Shown here: positions 1 through 6,332 of the stretch, piece after piece
Layout of the letters: each line of letters opens with the position of its first letter
Numbering within the stretch: position 1 is the first letter of the stretch
Assembly: GCF_030848395.1 (NCBI RefSeq)
Contig: NZ_JAVDBT010000003.1
Location: forward strand, 1 to 64,000
DNA from: Pseudogemmobacter lacusdianii
Lineage (GTDB): Bacteria; Pseudomonadota; Alphaproteobacteria; Rhodobacterales; Rhodobacteraceae
Direction of reading: 5' to 3'
DNA length: 64,000 bases
Position numbers and translations under genes: made by a program
Notes under the pieces: model-generated
The model's database searches: none
The model's input: only the letters and a program-made list of their open reading frames with translations
Told to the model about the DNA's origin: nothing

Positions 1-27
1 TCTGTCAGTCTCCTCGCGGAGCCTGAA

Positions 28-669
28 TCACGCCGCGAGTGGATAATCAATGGGTCCTGACCCTAAGTTTGTTGGGCCGTAAGGGCCCGAAAGGTATCCA
101 GCTGTGGCCAAACAGTCTAAGACGCCCTCAAAATTGTCTTTGTTATGGCAACGACCGAACGATTCTTGGAGAACTGCATCAAGCTCAACCAAGTCTGCGG
201 CTGCGATTGCGTTAGGTCGTTCGGCTTCTACGTCATCCGTTTGAGATTTCGACATCGCTTCGCCGATTGAAGGAACTGCTGCAGATGCACCAACTTCCCC
301 GCGTTCGCCCGCCTCTAGTGGGTCGAGTGGAGGCATAAACTCATAGGGACTCACCGGGGTCACCAAACCCTTTGCTGAGCAAAAAGATCCCTCAGGAACC
401 TTACCTTCAGCGATCAGTCCCGCAATGCGATCTTCCCACATCTCAATCTCGATAATTCCAGCGGTGATTGCTAGATACTCATTATTGGTCTGATAAACGT
501 TCGAAGGTGGGAATTCCGGATTGTGCCAAATCCATTCGTGTACTTTAGTCATGGACTCTTTGGAGGCCATGACTATCGCGCAGTAACCCGCCGGCAAAGA
601 CTTCCCTTGGGCGTAAAGTGGCGGGCAAACCAGCACGAGTACACACAGACAAGATAAAAAAGACCGCAT
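28..669 (-). CDS. secreted protein of unknown function
   Basis: I do not recognise this 213-residue protein. Its first 20 residues form a clear Sec signal peptide (basic R2, hydrophobic LCVLVLVCPPL core, likely cleavage after LYA at 20/21), so the product is probably periplasmic or secreted. The mature part has four cysteines, enough for disulfides, an acidic low-complexity middle (about 115-155), and a Gly/Pro-rich tail. The ATG at 669 follows only a weak purine stretch. It lies inside the presumed integrated element, its base composition is less GC-rich than the core genes, and it is divergent from the next small gene. Function unknown; that it is a real gene is likely from the signal peptide and the long intact frame. 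Confidence 0.6.
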   Translation of the reverse strand: MRSFLSCLCVLVLVCPPLYAQGKSLPAGYCAIVMASKESMTKVHEWIWHNPEFPPSNVYQTNNEYLAITAGIIEIEMWEDRIAGLIAEGKVPEGSFCSAKGLVTPVSPYEFMPPLDPLEAGERGEVGASAAVPSIGEAMSKSQTDDVEAERPNAIAAADLVELDAVLQESFGRCHNKDNFEGVLDCLATAGYLSGPYGPTNLGSGPIDYPLAA

Positions 670-759
670 TGATCGCCGCCACTCTCTTTGTTGTGCGTTA
701 ATGCTGCACTACTTAGAGCAACAAGTCGAGTTCATTGGCTTAACGACCGGCTGGGATGG

Positions 760-792
760 GGTGAATTTGCGGTGTCCAACGGCAAATTCACC
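760..792. repeat. 11-bp inverted repeat between divergent genes
   Basis: GGTGAATTTGC (760-770) and GCAAATTCACC (782-792) are perfect inverted copies separated by 11 bases, in the intergenic region between the secreted-protein gene and the small CxC/CxxC gene. There is no T-run, so an operator or transcript hairpin is more likely than a terminator. Confidence 0.5.
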
Positions 793-827
793 TTCCTGTC
801 CCGTCTCCAGTTCGCTATCCGTTCCCC

Positions 828-1037
828 ATGTTGGAACTGGATCATCGCGTCACCTGCTGGTGCGGCCACCACGCGACCTTGAGGGCTGAGGACATGCCTG
901 CGCGCTGGGTTACGGATTGGTGGAACCTCAAGCCCGAGGCGATGGGGCGGTTTCGCTGCACAAAGTGCGGACGACTCGGGCGGCCCCGGCAGATCTCGGT
1001 TTCATCGGTGGATCTGCGTGGGAGGGCATTCAGCTAA
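828..1037 (+). CDS. small CxC/CxxC putative zinc-ribbon protein
   Basis: A 69-residue protein with two cysteine knuckles: C10-W-C12 near the N-terminus and C44-T-K-C47 after a 31-residue Trp-rich spacer. The arrangement C-x-C...C-x2-C with conserved-looking G residues after each pair suggests one structural zinc site, as in zinc-ribbon proteins; this is inference from cysteine spacing, not a family match. The tail is basic (RPRQ). It sits in the presumed mobile element between two other unrecognised genes. A DNA- or RNA-binding accessory role is possible but unproven. Small size and lack of a good Shine-Dalgarno limit confidence that it is translated. Confidence 0.4.
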   Translation: MLELDHRVTCWCGHHATLRAEDMPARWVTDWWNLKPEAMGRFRCTKCGRLGRPRQISVSSVDLRGRAFS

Positions 1038-1223
1038 GGTTCTCTTGGCGACACGGTTCGTTAATAATCGAGCATGAAATTAGATCCGGATTAGTAGTTA
1101 CTTAATACCTTTGTTGAAACTAACAAAATTACATCAAATTCTGAACAACACGCTACGGTTGATTAACCTTATGAGGCAATGTTGCCGATAGCCGCCGCGT
1201 CTGGCGGGCATGAGGGAGAAACC

Positions 1224-1877
1224 ATGCTGCATAACAGAATGTTGCCGGTAAGCACTCCGGTGGATGCGTCTAAATTTCTAGCCCCACCACTCGATATCTT
1301 TGAGGCCGTTCAGCGGCACGCATATCTTGAGCAAGAGATGGATATGGCTATCCAGCAGCAAGAGGAGCTGACTAGGGCCTTCTATCGGTCCCGCAACCGT
1401 ATGGCGAACGGAAAGTCGTATACTGGCAAAATGCTCGAAGGCGAGCTTCACGACGGCGACATCGTACTAGATGACGGCGGCGCGCGCAGGCGGAACGATT
1501 TGCGCATCGCTGAACTCCCGTTGAAAACGGTGTCAAAGCTTTTGCGGAGCGTGAAGGCTAGCGTACCGTCTTTCATGCCGAATGCGGCGCGACGGGCAGT
1601 TCTGAACCGCTGCAATATTGATCTCGTAGCGGTCGAAGAGATCGAAACGCAGATCTTGGTCTATCGGGTGAATATGGACGATCTCGAGGAGCATATCTGG
1701 GAATATCGTCCTAAAAATCTTGATGAGTGTGTTGCGAAGCTTACCTTCATCAGCGGCATCATGATGGATGCCCGCGAGACTGACCCCGCACATGTGGCGT
1801 TCGTCCTTGATGAGGCTGCAATGCTGATCAAAGCCGAATACTGGTCGGGGCAGGGGAAACCTCCTCAGTTGATCTAA
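1224..1877 (+). CDS. hypothetical cytoplasmic protein, element cargo
   Basis: I do not recognise this protein (217 residues from the chosen start). I prefer the ATG at 1224 over the in-frame start at 1179 because GAGGGAG lies about 7 bases upstream of 1224. No signal peptide or membrane segment is visible. An N-terminal predicted helix rich in Q/E (about residues 30-60) is followed by a basic segment and a largely helical acidic C-terminal half. A strong intrinsic terminator lies 30 bp downstream, so it is probably the last gene of its transcript and of the integrated element. Codon usage is less GC-biased at third positions than the core genes after 2.3 kb, consistent with transfer. Confidence 0.6.
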   Translation: MLHNRMLPVSTPVDASKFLAPPLDIFEAVQRHAYLEQEMDMAIQQQEELTRAFYRSRNRMANGKSYTGKMLEGELHDGDIVLDDGGARRRNDLRIAELPLKTVSKLLRSVKASVPSFMPNAARRAVLNRCNIDLVAVEEIETQILVYRVNMDDLEEHIWEYRPKNLDECVAKLTFISGIMMDARETDPAHVAFVLDEAAMLIKAEYWSGQGKPPQLI

Positions 1878-1908
1878 GCTGCTCTGATCTCGCACCCGGG
1901 ATTGCTCT

Positions 1909-1937
1909 ACCCCTCGCGAAAGCGGGGGGTGTTTTTT
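1909..1937 (+). terminator. intrinsic terminator of the element's last gene
   Basis: A 9-bp stem ACCCCTCGC (1909-1917) / GCGGGGGGT (1922-1930, one T-G pair) closes a GAAA tetraloop and is followed by G and six T (1932-1937). Canonical Rho-independent terminator, 31 bp after the preceding stop codon. Confidence 0.9.
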
Positions 1938-1961
1938 GCGTTTAGGGTGGGGTTCGCGTAC

Positions 1962-2014
1962 CAGTTCAGGCGCCTAACGAAGCGCTCCTCAGTTCACTGA
2001 ACTGGCGTGAACTG
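1962..2014. repeat. cluster of CAGTTCA/TGAACTG heptamers
   Basis: CAGTTCA occurs at 1962-1968 and 1990-1996, and its inverse TGAACTG at 1998-2004 and 2008-2014; the middle two form a palindrome around a single C. Four copies in 53 bp, about 80 bp from the tRNA fragment, are typical in layout of integrase arm-type or excisionase sites near an attachment core; the function is inferred. Confidence 0.55.
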
Positions 2015-2092
2015 GAACGGATGGCGAAACCCGCTCTTTACCCTCTGATAAAAAGCGTTCCTTTCACACACTTACAATATCTTGCGCTCGAG

Positions 2093-2145
2093 GCGCTTCG
2101 TTTACACCGAAGATGTCGGCGGGTCGAGTCCCTCACCACCCACCA
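2093..2145 (+). pseudogene. 3' half of tRNA-Val(TAC): attachment-site remnant
   Basis: The sequence folds as the 3' part of a tRNA: anticodon stem CTTCG (2096-2100) / CGAAG (2108-2112) around loop TTTACAC with anticodon TAC, five-base variable region, T-arm with loop GTCGAGT (2123-2129), acceptor strand ACCACCC (2135-2141), discriminator A and encoded CCA (2143-2145). No matching 5' acceptor (GGGTGGT) or D-arm precedes it. The T-stem has a C-C mismatch and the T-loop starts with G instead of T, so it is not a working tRNA. A tRNA 3' fragment beside foreign-looking DNA is the usual far-side scar of tRNA-targeting integrases. Confidence 0.75.
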
Positions 2146-2276
2146 TCCTCTCCCAATTCGCACTGAACTTTGCCGAGTGTGGCGCATGCGTTCGTCAGCG
2201 CACAAATGGGTCGCGCCGCTTCGGGATGGATTCGGCCGCCAGAATGCCTATCCTTTGATCAGCAAAGGAGACCGTT

Positions 2277-3215
2277 ATGAGCTGGAACCCCATCCTCGAC
2301 CCCTCAATCCCGATCGGCGATCAAGTGGACAGCATTGAGACGGTCATTGTACCGCGTGCCCGAGACTTGGGCGGCTTTGAGGTGCGCCGTGCTTTGCCCT
2401 CGGCGCAGCGTCAGATGGTGGGCCCCTTCATTTTCTTTGACCAAATGGGTCCGGCTGAATTCTTGACCGGCGAGGGCATCGACGTGCGCCCGCACCCGCA
2501 TATCGGTTTGGGAACCGTAACCTACCTGATGCGGGGTGCCTTGCATCACCGTGACAGCCTTGGCACCGATCAATGGATTGAGCCGGGGGCGGTGAACTGG
2601 ATGATGGCGGGGCAGGGCATCACCCACTCTGAACGCACCGATGGTGAGGCGCGCCAAAAGCCATTGTCGATGTTCGGGTTGCAGACTTGGCTCGCATTGC
2701 CCGAGGCACGCGAAGAAGATCCGGCGGGCTTTATTCATATTGAGAAAGCCAAGCTCCCCGAGTTGGAGGGCGAGGGCAAGCAGGTCCGGCTGATTCTGGG
2801 CCATGCTTGGGGCGAGACCGTGCCGCTGGAGATGCCCTCCGAGGTGTTCTACGCCGATGCGGTGCTGCAACCCGGCGCTTCCTTGCCCTTGCCCGACGAT
2901 CACGAGGATCGCGGCATCTATGTGCTGGAGGGCGAAGTCTCGTCTGGCGGTCAGACGTTTGATGCAGGGCGGATGTTGGTGTTCCGGCCGGGCGATCGGG
3001 TTTCCATCAAAGCCGGGGCGCAAGGCGCGCGGGTTATGGCGCTTGGCGGTGCCACGATGGGCGGGCCGCGCTTCATCTGGTGGAACTTCGTGGCCTCGTC
3101 GCGCGACAAGATCGATGCCGCGCGTGAAGCGTGGCGGGCTGGCGATTGGGCGCATGGCCGCTTCAGCCTGCCGCCGGGCGATAATGAAGAGTTCACCCCC
3201 GCGCCGGAACGTTAA
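2277..3215 (+). CDS. pirin family protein
   Basis: A 312-residue bicupin of the pirin family. The N-terminal cupin carries the family signatures FFDQMGP (54-60) and RPHPHIGL (71-78), then GITHSE, placing the four metal ligands at H73, H75, H117 and E119, matching the iron-binding set of characterised pirins. The C-terminal cupin lacks these residues, as usual. Pirins are cytoplasmic; bacterial members have been reported as quercetinases or as regulators of metabolic enzymes, and the sequence does not separate these. AAAGGAG lies 7 bp before the ATG. It is the first core gene after the tRNA-Val fragment. Family assignment is secure; the substrate is not. Confidence 0.92.
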   Translation: MSWNPILDPSIPIGDQVDSIETVIVPRARDLGGFEVRRALPSAQRQMVGPFIFFDQMGPAEFLTGEGIDVRPHPHIGLGTVTYLMRGALHHRDSLGTDQWIEPGAVNWMMAGQGITHSERTDGEARQKPLSMFGLQTWLALPEAREEDPAGFIHIEKAKLPELEGEGKQVRLILGHAWGETVPLEMPSEVFYADAVLQPGASLPLPDDHEDRGIYVLEGEVSSGGQTFDAGRMLVFRPGDRVSIKAGAQGARVMALGGATMGGPRFIWWNFVASSRDKIDAAREAWRAGDWAHGRFSLPPGDNEEFTPAPER

Positions 3216-3325
3216 CTCGGGGCGTCCTATAGGGCTGGATTGGGCGATCACCCTGCGATCCGCCCGCCAATACACTGAACTTGCCGGAAATTTTTGATTT
3301 TTTGAAAATTTCTGGCAAGGGGCCA

Positions 3326-3354
3326 TTGACGCGGCCGAAGCGGTTCAGTATCAG
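3326..3354 (+). promoter_or_regulatory. sigma-70 type promoter of first tRNA-Asp
   Basis: TTGACG (3326-3331) and TATCAG (3349-3354) are separated by exactly 17 bases, with the -10 ending 15 bases before the mature tRNA 5' end. A strong stable-RNA type promoter by inspection. Confidence 0.7.
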
Positions 3355-3369
3355 CCCCCTACGGTTCGC

Positions 3370-3446
3370 GCGGTGGTAGCTCAGTTGGTTAGAGTACCGG
3401 CCTGTCACGCCGGGGGTCGCGGGTTCGAGCCCCGTCCACCGCGCCA
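3370..3446 (+). tRNA. tRNA-Asp(GTC), copy 1
   Basis: 77-nt cloverleaf: acceptor GCGGTGG / CCACCGC, D-arm with AGCTCAGTTGGTTAGAGT, anticodon stem CCGGC / GCCGG around CTGTCAC giving anticodon GTC (aspartate), T-arm GCGGG-TTCGAGC-CCCGT, discriminator G and encoded CCA (3444-3446). It has its own promoter and is followed by a long hairpin. An identical copy starts 261 bp downstream. Confidence 0.97.
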
Positions 3447-3466
3447 CCGTCTTCTTCGGAAGGCAT

Positions 3467-3509
3467 GAAGAAAGCCCCGTTTCCTGTCATGGGAAACGGG
3501 GCTTTCTTC
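3467..3509 (+). terminator. 18-bp hairpin terminator after tRNA-Asp copy 1
   Basis: Perfect 18-bp stem (3467-3484 with 3492-3509) around a 7-nt loop, with a GCCCCG core flanked by A/T-rich arms that would give a T-rich 3' side (CTTTCTTCATTT). It starts 20 bases after the tRNA CCA end. Confidence 0.85.
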
Positions 3510-3590
3510 ATTTCCGATCAACGCGTTACGCGTGAATCTTCATCTTTGAGATTCTTTTCATGCTTCTGTCATTTTGGTGCATTTTCGTGC

Positions 3591-3619
3591 TTGACGCTCC
3601 CCGCCACAAACTCTATCTC
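3591..3619 (+). promoter_or_regulatory. sigma-70 type promoter of second tRNA-Asp
   Basis: TTGACG (3591-3596), 17-base spacer, TATCTC (3614-3619), ending 11 bases before the mature tRNA. The same hexamer and spacing as copy 1 but with unrelated spacer sequence, so the two tRNA genes are independent transcription units. Confidence 0.7.
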
Positions 3620-3630
3620 ACCCTCATAGC

Positions 3631-3707
3631 GCGGTGGTAGCTCAGTTGGTTAGAGTACCGGCCTGTCACGCCGGGGGTCGCGGGTTCGAGCCCCGTCCAC
3701 CGCGCCA
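3631..3707 (+). tRNA. tRNA-Asp(GTC), copy 2
   Basis: 77-nt sequence identical to the copy at 3370, including anticodon GTC, discriminator G and encoded CCA (3705-3707). The flanks differ from those of copy 1 on both sides, so only the gene body is shared. A terminator follows 28 bases later. Confidence 0.97.
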
Positions 3708-3734
3708 CTTTCCTCTCGCAAGAGGGTGAAACCT

Positions 3735-3767
3735 AAAACGGCGGCAGCAATGCCGCCGTTTTGGTTT
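3735..3767 (+). terminator. terminator after tRNA-Asp copy 2
   Basis: AAAACGGCGGCA (3735-3746) pairs perfectly with TGCCGCCGTTTT (3751-3762) around GCAA, followed by GGTTT. Symmetric enough to act on both strands, so it may also serve the GNAT gene converging from the right. Confidence 0.88.
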
Positions 3768-3787
3768 GTGGCCCTTACCGTAAGGAC

Positions 3788-4237
3788 TTAGCCTTGCAAC
3801 GGCAGGCGGTAGCGGATGTGGTCATCCGTTTTCACATATTGATCGTAAAGCTGACGGGCGCGGGCATTGTCGTGGCGGGTGTGCCAGTAAAGCCGATGCC
3901 AGCCCTTGGCGCGGGCCAGCGCTACAAGATCATCGATCAAAGCGCGGCCAATGCCGGCGCCGCGATGCGCAGGATCGACGAAAAGATCCTCAAGGTAGCA
4001 ATCCTCCCCAATGACCCAAGACGAGGGGTGGTGCAGGTTCATCGCAAAGCCCACCGCCACGTCACCCATCACCGCCATGCGGGCCTTGAGCGGCGCCTGT
4101 GGGGCCATCAGGTTGCGCCAAGTGTTGTCGGTGACCTCGGGGGTCAAGCTCACCTCATAATAATCAAGGTAACCCGCCCAAAGCCGCCGCCAAGCTTGTT
4201 CATCTTCCAAAATGGCATCACGAATCGTCAGGGTCAT
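3788..4237 (-). CDS. GNAT family N-acetyltransferase
   Basis: A 149-residue single-domain GNAT enzyme that would transfer an acetyl group from acetyl-CoA to an amine. The acetyl-CoA pyrophosphate-binding motif A is clear at about residues 84-100: strand LEDLFVDP then RGAGIGRAL (92-100, the Q/RxxGxG/A signature), followed by the beta-5 strand (LYWHT) and the typical N-ARxLYDQ helix. It most resembles small cytoplasmic GNATs with unknown amine substrates. It lies 62 bp downstream of the M20 dipeptidase on the same strand, separated by an intrinsic terminator, so co-transcription is partial at best. The substrate cannot be read from sequence. Confidence 0.88.
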   Translation of the reverse strand: MTLTIRDAILEDEQAWRRLWAGYLDYYEVSLTPEVTDNTWRNLMAPQAPLKARMAVMGDVAVGFAMNLHHPSSWVIGEDCYLEDLFVDPAHRGAGIGRALIDDLVALARAKGWHRLYWHTRHDNARARQLYDQYVKTDDHIRYRLPLQG

Positions 4238-4263
4238 TTTTATGGCTGTTCAAAGGGTTGAAA

Positions 4264-4293
4264 GAAAAAGGGCGGACACCGCAGTGCCCGCCC
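4264..4293 (-). terminator. terminator of the M20 dipeptidase gene
   Basis: On the minus strand GGGCGG (4293-4288) and CCGCCC (4275-4270) pair, with inner CAC/GTG pairs and a TGCG loop, followed by TTTTT (4269-4265). It ends just after the dipeptidase stop codon. Confidence 0.8.
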
Positions 4294-4299
4294 CGATGG

Positions 4300-5673
4300 T
4301 CACGCGATCCGCGCCAGCACCCGCGCCCAAGAACGGATGCCTTTGTGGAACGAGGCCAGATCGTATTTCTCATTCGGCGAGTGGATCTGGTCATCGTCTT
4401 GGCTAAAGCCAATCAGCATCGCATCCATCCCGAGCACGGTCTTGAAATAGCCCGCGATCGGGATCGAGCCGCCCTCGGCCACAAAGGCCGCCGGAACGCC
4501 CCATTCGTCCGAAAGCGCCTGACGCGCGGCCTCAAACGCCGGGTCGGAGATGTCCATCACGGAAGCGGGCGATCCCTCAACCCCGTCATGCCAAGTGACC
4601 GAGCAATCGGCAGGCAGTTGTGCTTCAAGCCAAGCGCGGAAGGCGGTCAGCACCTTGACCGGATCTTGCTTGGAGACGAGCCGGAACGAGACCTTGGCAT
4701 GGGCTTCGGCCGGAAGCACGGTCTTGAAGCCCGCGCCATTATAACCGCCCCACATGCCGTTGACCTCGGCCGTCGGGCGCGACCAGATCCGCTCCAAAGG
4801 CGTGCGGTCTTGCTCACCCGCCGGGACCGACAGGCCCACGGCGTCCAAATAGGCGGCGTGGTCAAAGGCCAAAGCCTGCCATTGCTGGCGGAGGGTGTCG
4901 GGCAACTCGGCCACATCGTCGTAGAAGCCCGGCACCTGCACATGGCCCTCGGCATCATGCAGACCGGCAAGAATCCGCGCCATGATATGCAAAGGGTTCT
5001 GCGCAATGCCACCATACATGCCCGAATGCAGGTCGCGCGTCGCGGCGTGGATGGTGAATTCCGCCTTGGCAAGCCCGCGCAGCATGGTCGAGATCGCCGG
5101 GGTCTTGTCGCCGTAAAGCCCGGTGTCACAGATCAGCGCGAGATCCGCGGTCAGCTCTTCGCGGTTCTCAACCATGAACGGGATCAGTGAGGGCGAGCCG
5201 GATTCTTCTTCACCCTCAAGGAAGATGGTGATGCGGCCGGGCAGGGTGCCATGCACCTCTTTCCAAGCGCGGCAAGCCTCGATGAAGGTCATCAGCTGGC
5301 CTTTGTCGTCGGAGGCACCGCGGGCGCGGATCACCTTGCCACGGGGTGAATCCTCCAAGGCCGGATCAAAGGGGTCGCGGTCCCAAAGCTCCAACGGATC
5401 AACGGGTTGCACGTCATAATGGCCGTAGAAAAGGATGTGCTTTTCGCCTTCGCCACCATGCGCCACCACCATCGGATGGCCGGGCGTGGGGGCGACGCGG
5501 GCTTCAAAGCCCAAGGATTCCAGCTCGGCCACCAGCCATTCGGCGGCACGGGTGCAATCGGCCTTATAGGCCGGATCGGTCGAGATTGAGGGGATGCGCA
5601 GCAGGTCCATCAGACGGTCCAAAGCCTGTGGCAGGCTGGCGTCAATGCGGTCCAAAGTGGCGTCGAGGGACAT
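4300..5673 (-). CDS. M20 family metallodipeptidase
   Basis: A 457-residue cytosolic di-zinc hydrolase of the M20/ArgE-DapE-carnosinase group. The metal site is readable: YGHYDVQP gives ligand H85 and catalytic D87, GASDDKGQ gives bridging D122, and EGEEESGS gives the general-base and ligand glutamates E155/E156. The central insertion (about 180-350) is the lid/dimerisation domain usual in this family. Length and the YGHYDVQPVDP signature fit the CNDP-like dipeptidases, so it probably cleaves dipeptides or similar amides; substrate unknown. No signal peptide. It has its own terminator and is divergent from the small secreted protein gene at 5780. Confidence 0.92.
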   Translation of the reverse strand: MSLDATLDRIDASLPQALDRLMDLLRIPSISTDPAYKADCTRAAEWLVAELESLGFEARVAPTPGHPMVVAHGGEGEKHILFYGHYDVQPVDPLELWDRDPFDPALEDSPRGKVIRARGASDDKGQLMTFIEACRAWKEVHGTLPGRITIFLEGEEESGSPSLIPFMVENREELTADLALICDTGLYGDKTPAISTMLRGLAKAEFTIHAATRDLHSGMYGGIAQNPLHIMARILAGLHDAEGHVQVPGFYDDVAELPDTLRQQWQALAFDHAAYLDAVGLSVPAGEQDRTPLERIWSRPTAEVNGMWGGYNGAGFKTVLPAEAHAKVSFRLVSKQDPVKVLTAFRAWLEAQLPADCSVTWHDGVEGSPASVMDISDPAFEAARQALSDEWGVPAAFVAEGGSIPIAGYFKTVLGMDAMLIGFSQDDDQIHSPNEKYDLASFHKGIRSWARVLARIA

Positions 5674-5779
5674 CTTGCTCTCCGTAATGTCAAGTCACGG
5701 GACAGGGTAACAGGGTGCGGGGGGCTGTAAAGTGCTGCAAGGATGCGCTAGGGGAATAGCTGTTTTGCGGAGGTGTGAG

Positions 5780-6199
5780 ATGAGAATTTTTACAAGTGCC
5801 GTGTTGGCTTGTCTGGCCGCAACCACTGTCTTTGGCGGCGCCGCTTCGGCGCAAGAGGCAGCCATTGAGACCGCGACTTTGGGCAAGGCAGAAGTGAAGC
5901 TGCATGCGCAGCCGTTCCTGACCGCCGAAGAGCAGGCAACTTTGCGCTTGGTTTTGTCCAATGAGCAAGCCTTGCAAGTCTTCATCGCGCCGGGCGGCAG
6001 TGTCGCCAAAGGCTACGCCGCAATGGCGGTGAACCCAGATGAGGGCTTTATCCGCGAGGGCCAGCCTGCGAAATCGGCATCGGCTTTGGCGGGCTTTGCC
6101 AGTGCTGAAGAGGCGTCAACCGCGGCGCGGGCAGCCTGTCAGGCGGCAGCAAAGTCAAAAGCGCCTTGCGTGCTGGTGCTTGAAGTCAAGGCAAGCTAA
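5780..6199 (+). CDS. small exported protein upstream of hemA
   Basis: 139 residues from the ATG at 5780, chosen because GCGGAGG sits about 7 bases upstream and a clean signal peptide follows (basic RIF, hydrophobic SAVLACLAATTVFGG, cleavage after ASA before QE). The mature domain is small with two cysteines near residues 117 and 129 that could form a disulfide. I recognise no enzymatic motif. Small exported proteins of this type lie upstream of hemA in related genomes and are sometimes given a misleading aminolevulinate-synthase name; nothing here supports that activity. It ends at its own intrinsic terminator, so it is separate from hemA transcription. Likely periplasmic, function unknown. 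Confidence 0.75.
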   Translation: MRIFTSAVLACLAATTVFGGAASAQEAAIETATLGKAEVKLHAQPFLTAEEQATLRLVLSNEQALQVFIAPGGSVAKGYAAMAVNPDEGFIREGQPAKSASALAGFASAEEASTAARAACQAAAKSKAPCVLVLEVKAS

Positions 6200-6220
6200 A
6201 GTTACGTAAAGTTAACCTAT

Positions 6221-6248
6221 AAAAGGGGGTGACAATTCGCCCCCTTTT
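6221..6248 (+). terminator. terminator between exported-protein gene and hemA
   Basis: AAAAGGGGG (6221-6229) and CCCCCTTTT (6240-6248) form a perfect 9-bp stem around a 10-nt loop, 22 bases after the stop codon; the T-run is the 3' arm itself. Confidence 0.85.
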
Positions 6249-6261
6249 CCGCAATCCGCCT

Positions 6262-6275
6262 TTGATGCATGTCAA
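6262..6275. promoter_or_regulatory. FNR/FnrL-type operator before hemA
   Basis: TTGAT-GCAT-GTCAA matches the FNR-family half-sites TTGAY...RTCAA with the 4-base spacer. Its centre is about 64 bp upstream of the hemA ATG at 6333. FnrL control of hemA under low oxygen is established in Rhodobacter sphaeroides; use of this copy is inferred. Confidence 0.8.
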
Positions 6276-6332
6276 GGTCGGAAGCCCCAAGCTGCGCTAG
6301 GGACCTTCCCAAGCGAGAGCCAGGAGATGACG

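Noticed and set aside
2093-2145. A functional tRNA-Val gene
   Set aside because: It lacks the D-arm and 5' acceptor, and has a T-stem mismatch and an altered T-loop base.
3370-3707. Two 77-bp identical repeats as a CRISPR-like array
   Set aside because: They are complete tRNA-Asp genes with promoters and terminators; spacer and repeat lengths do not fit CRISPR.
5732-5779. A longer start for the exported protein upstream of hemA
   Set aside because: The extension lacks a ribosome-binding site and would bury the signal peptide behind 16 residues.
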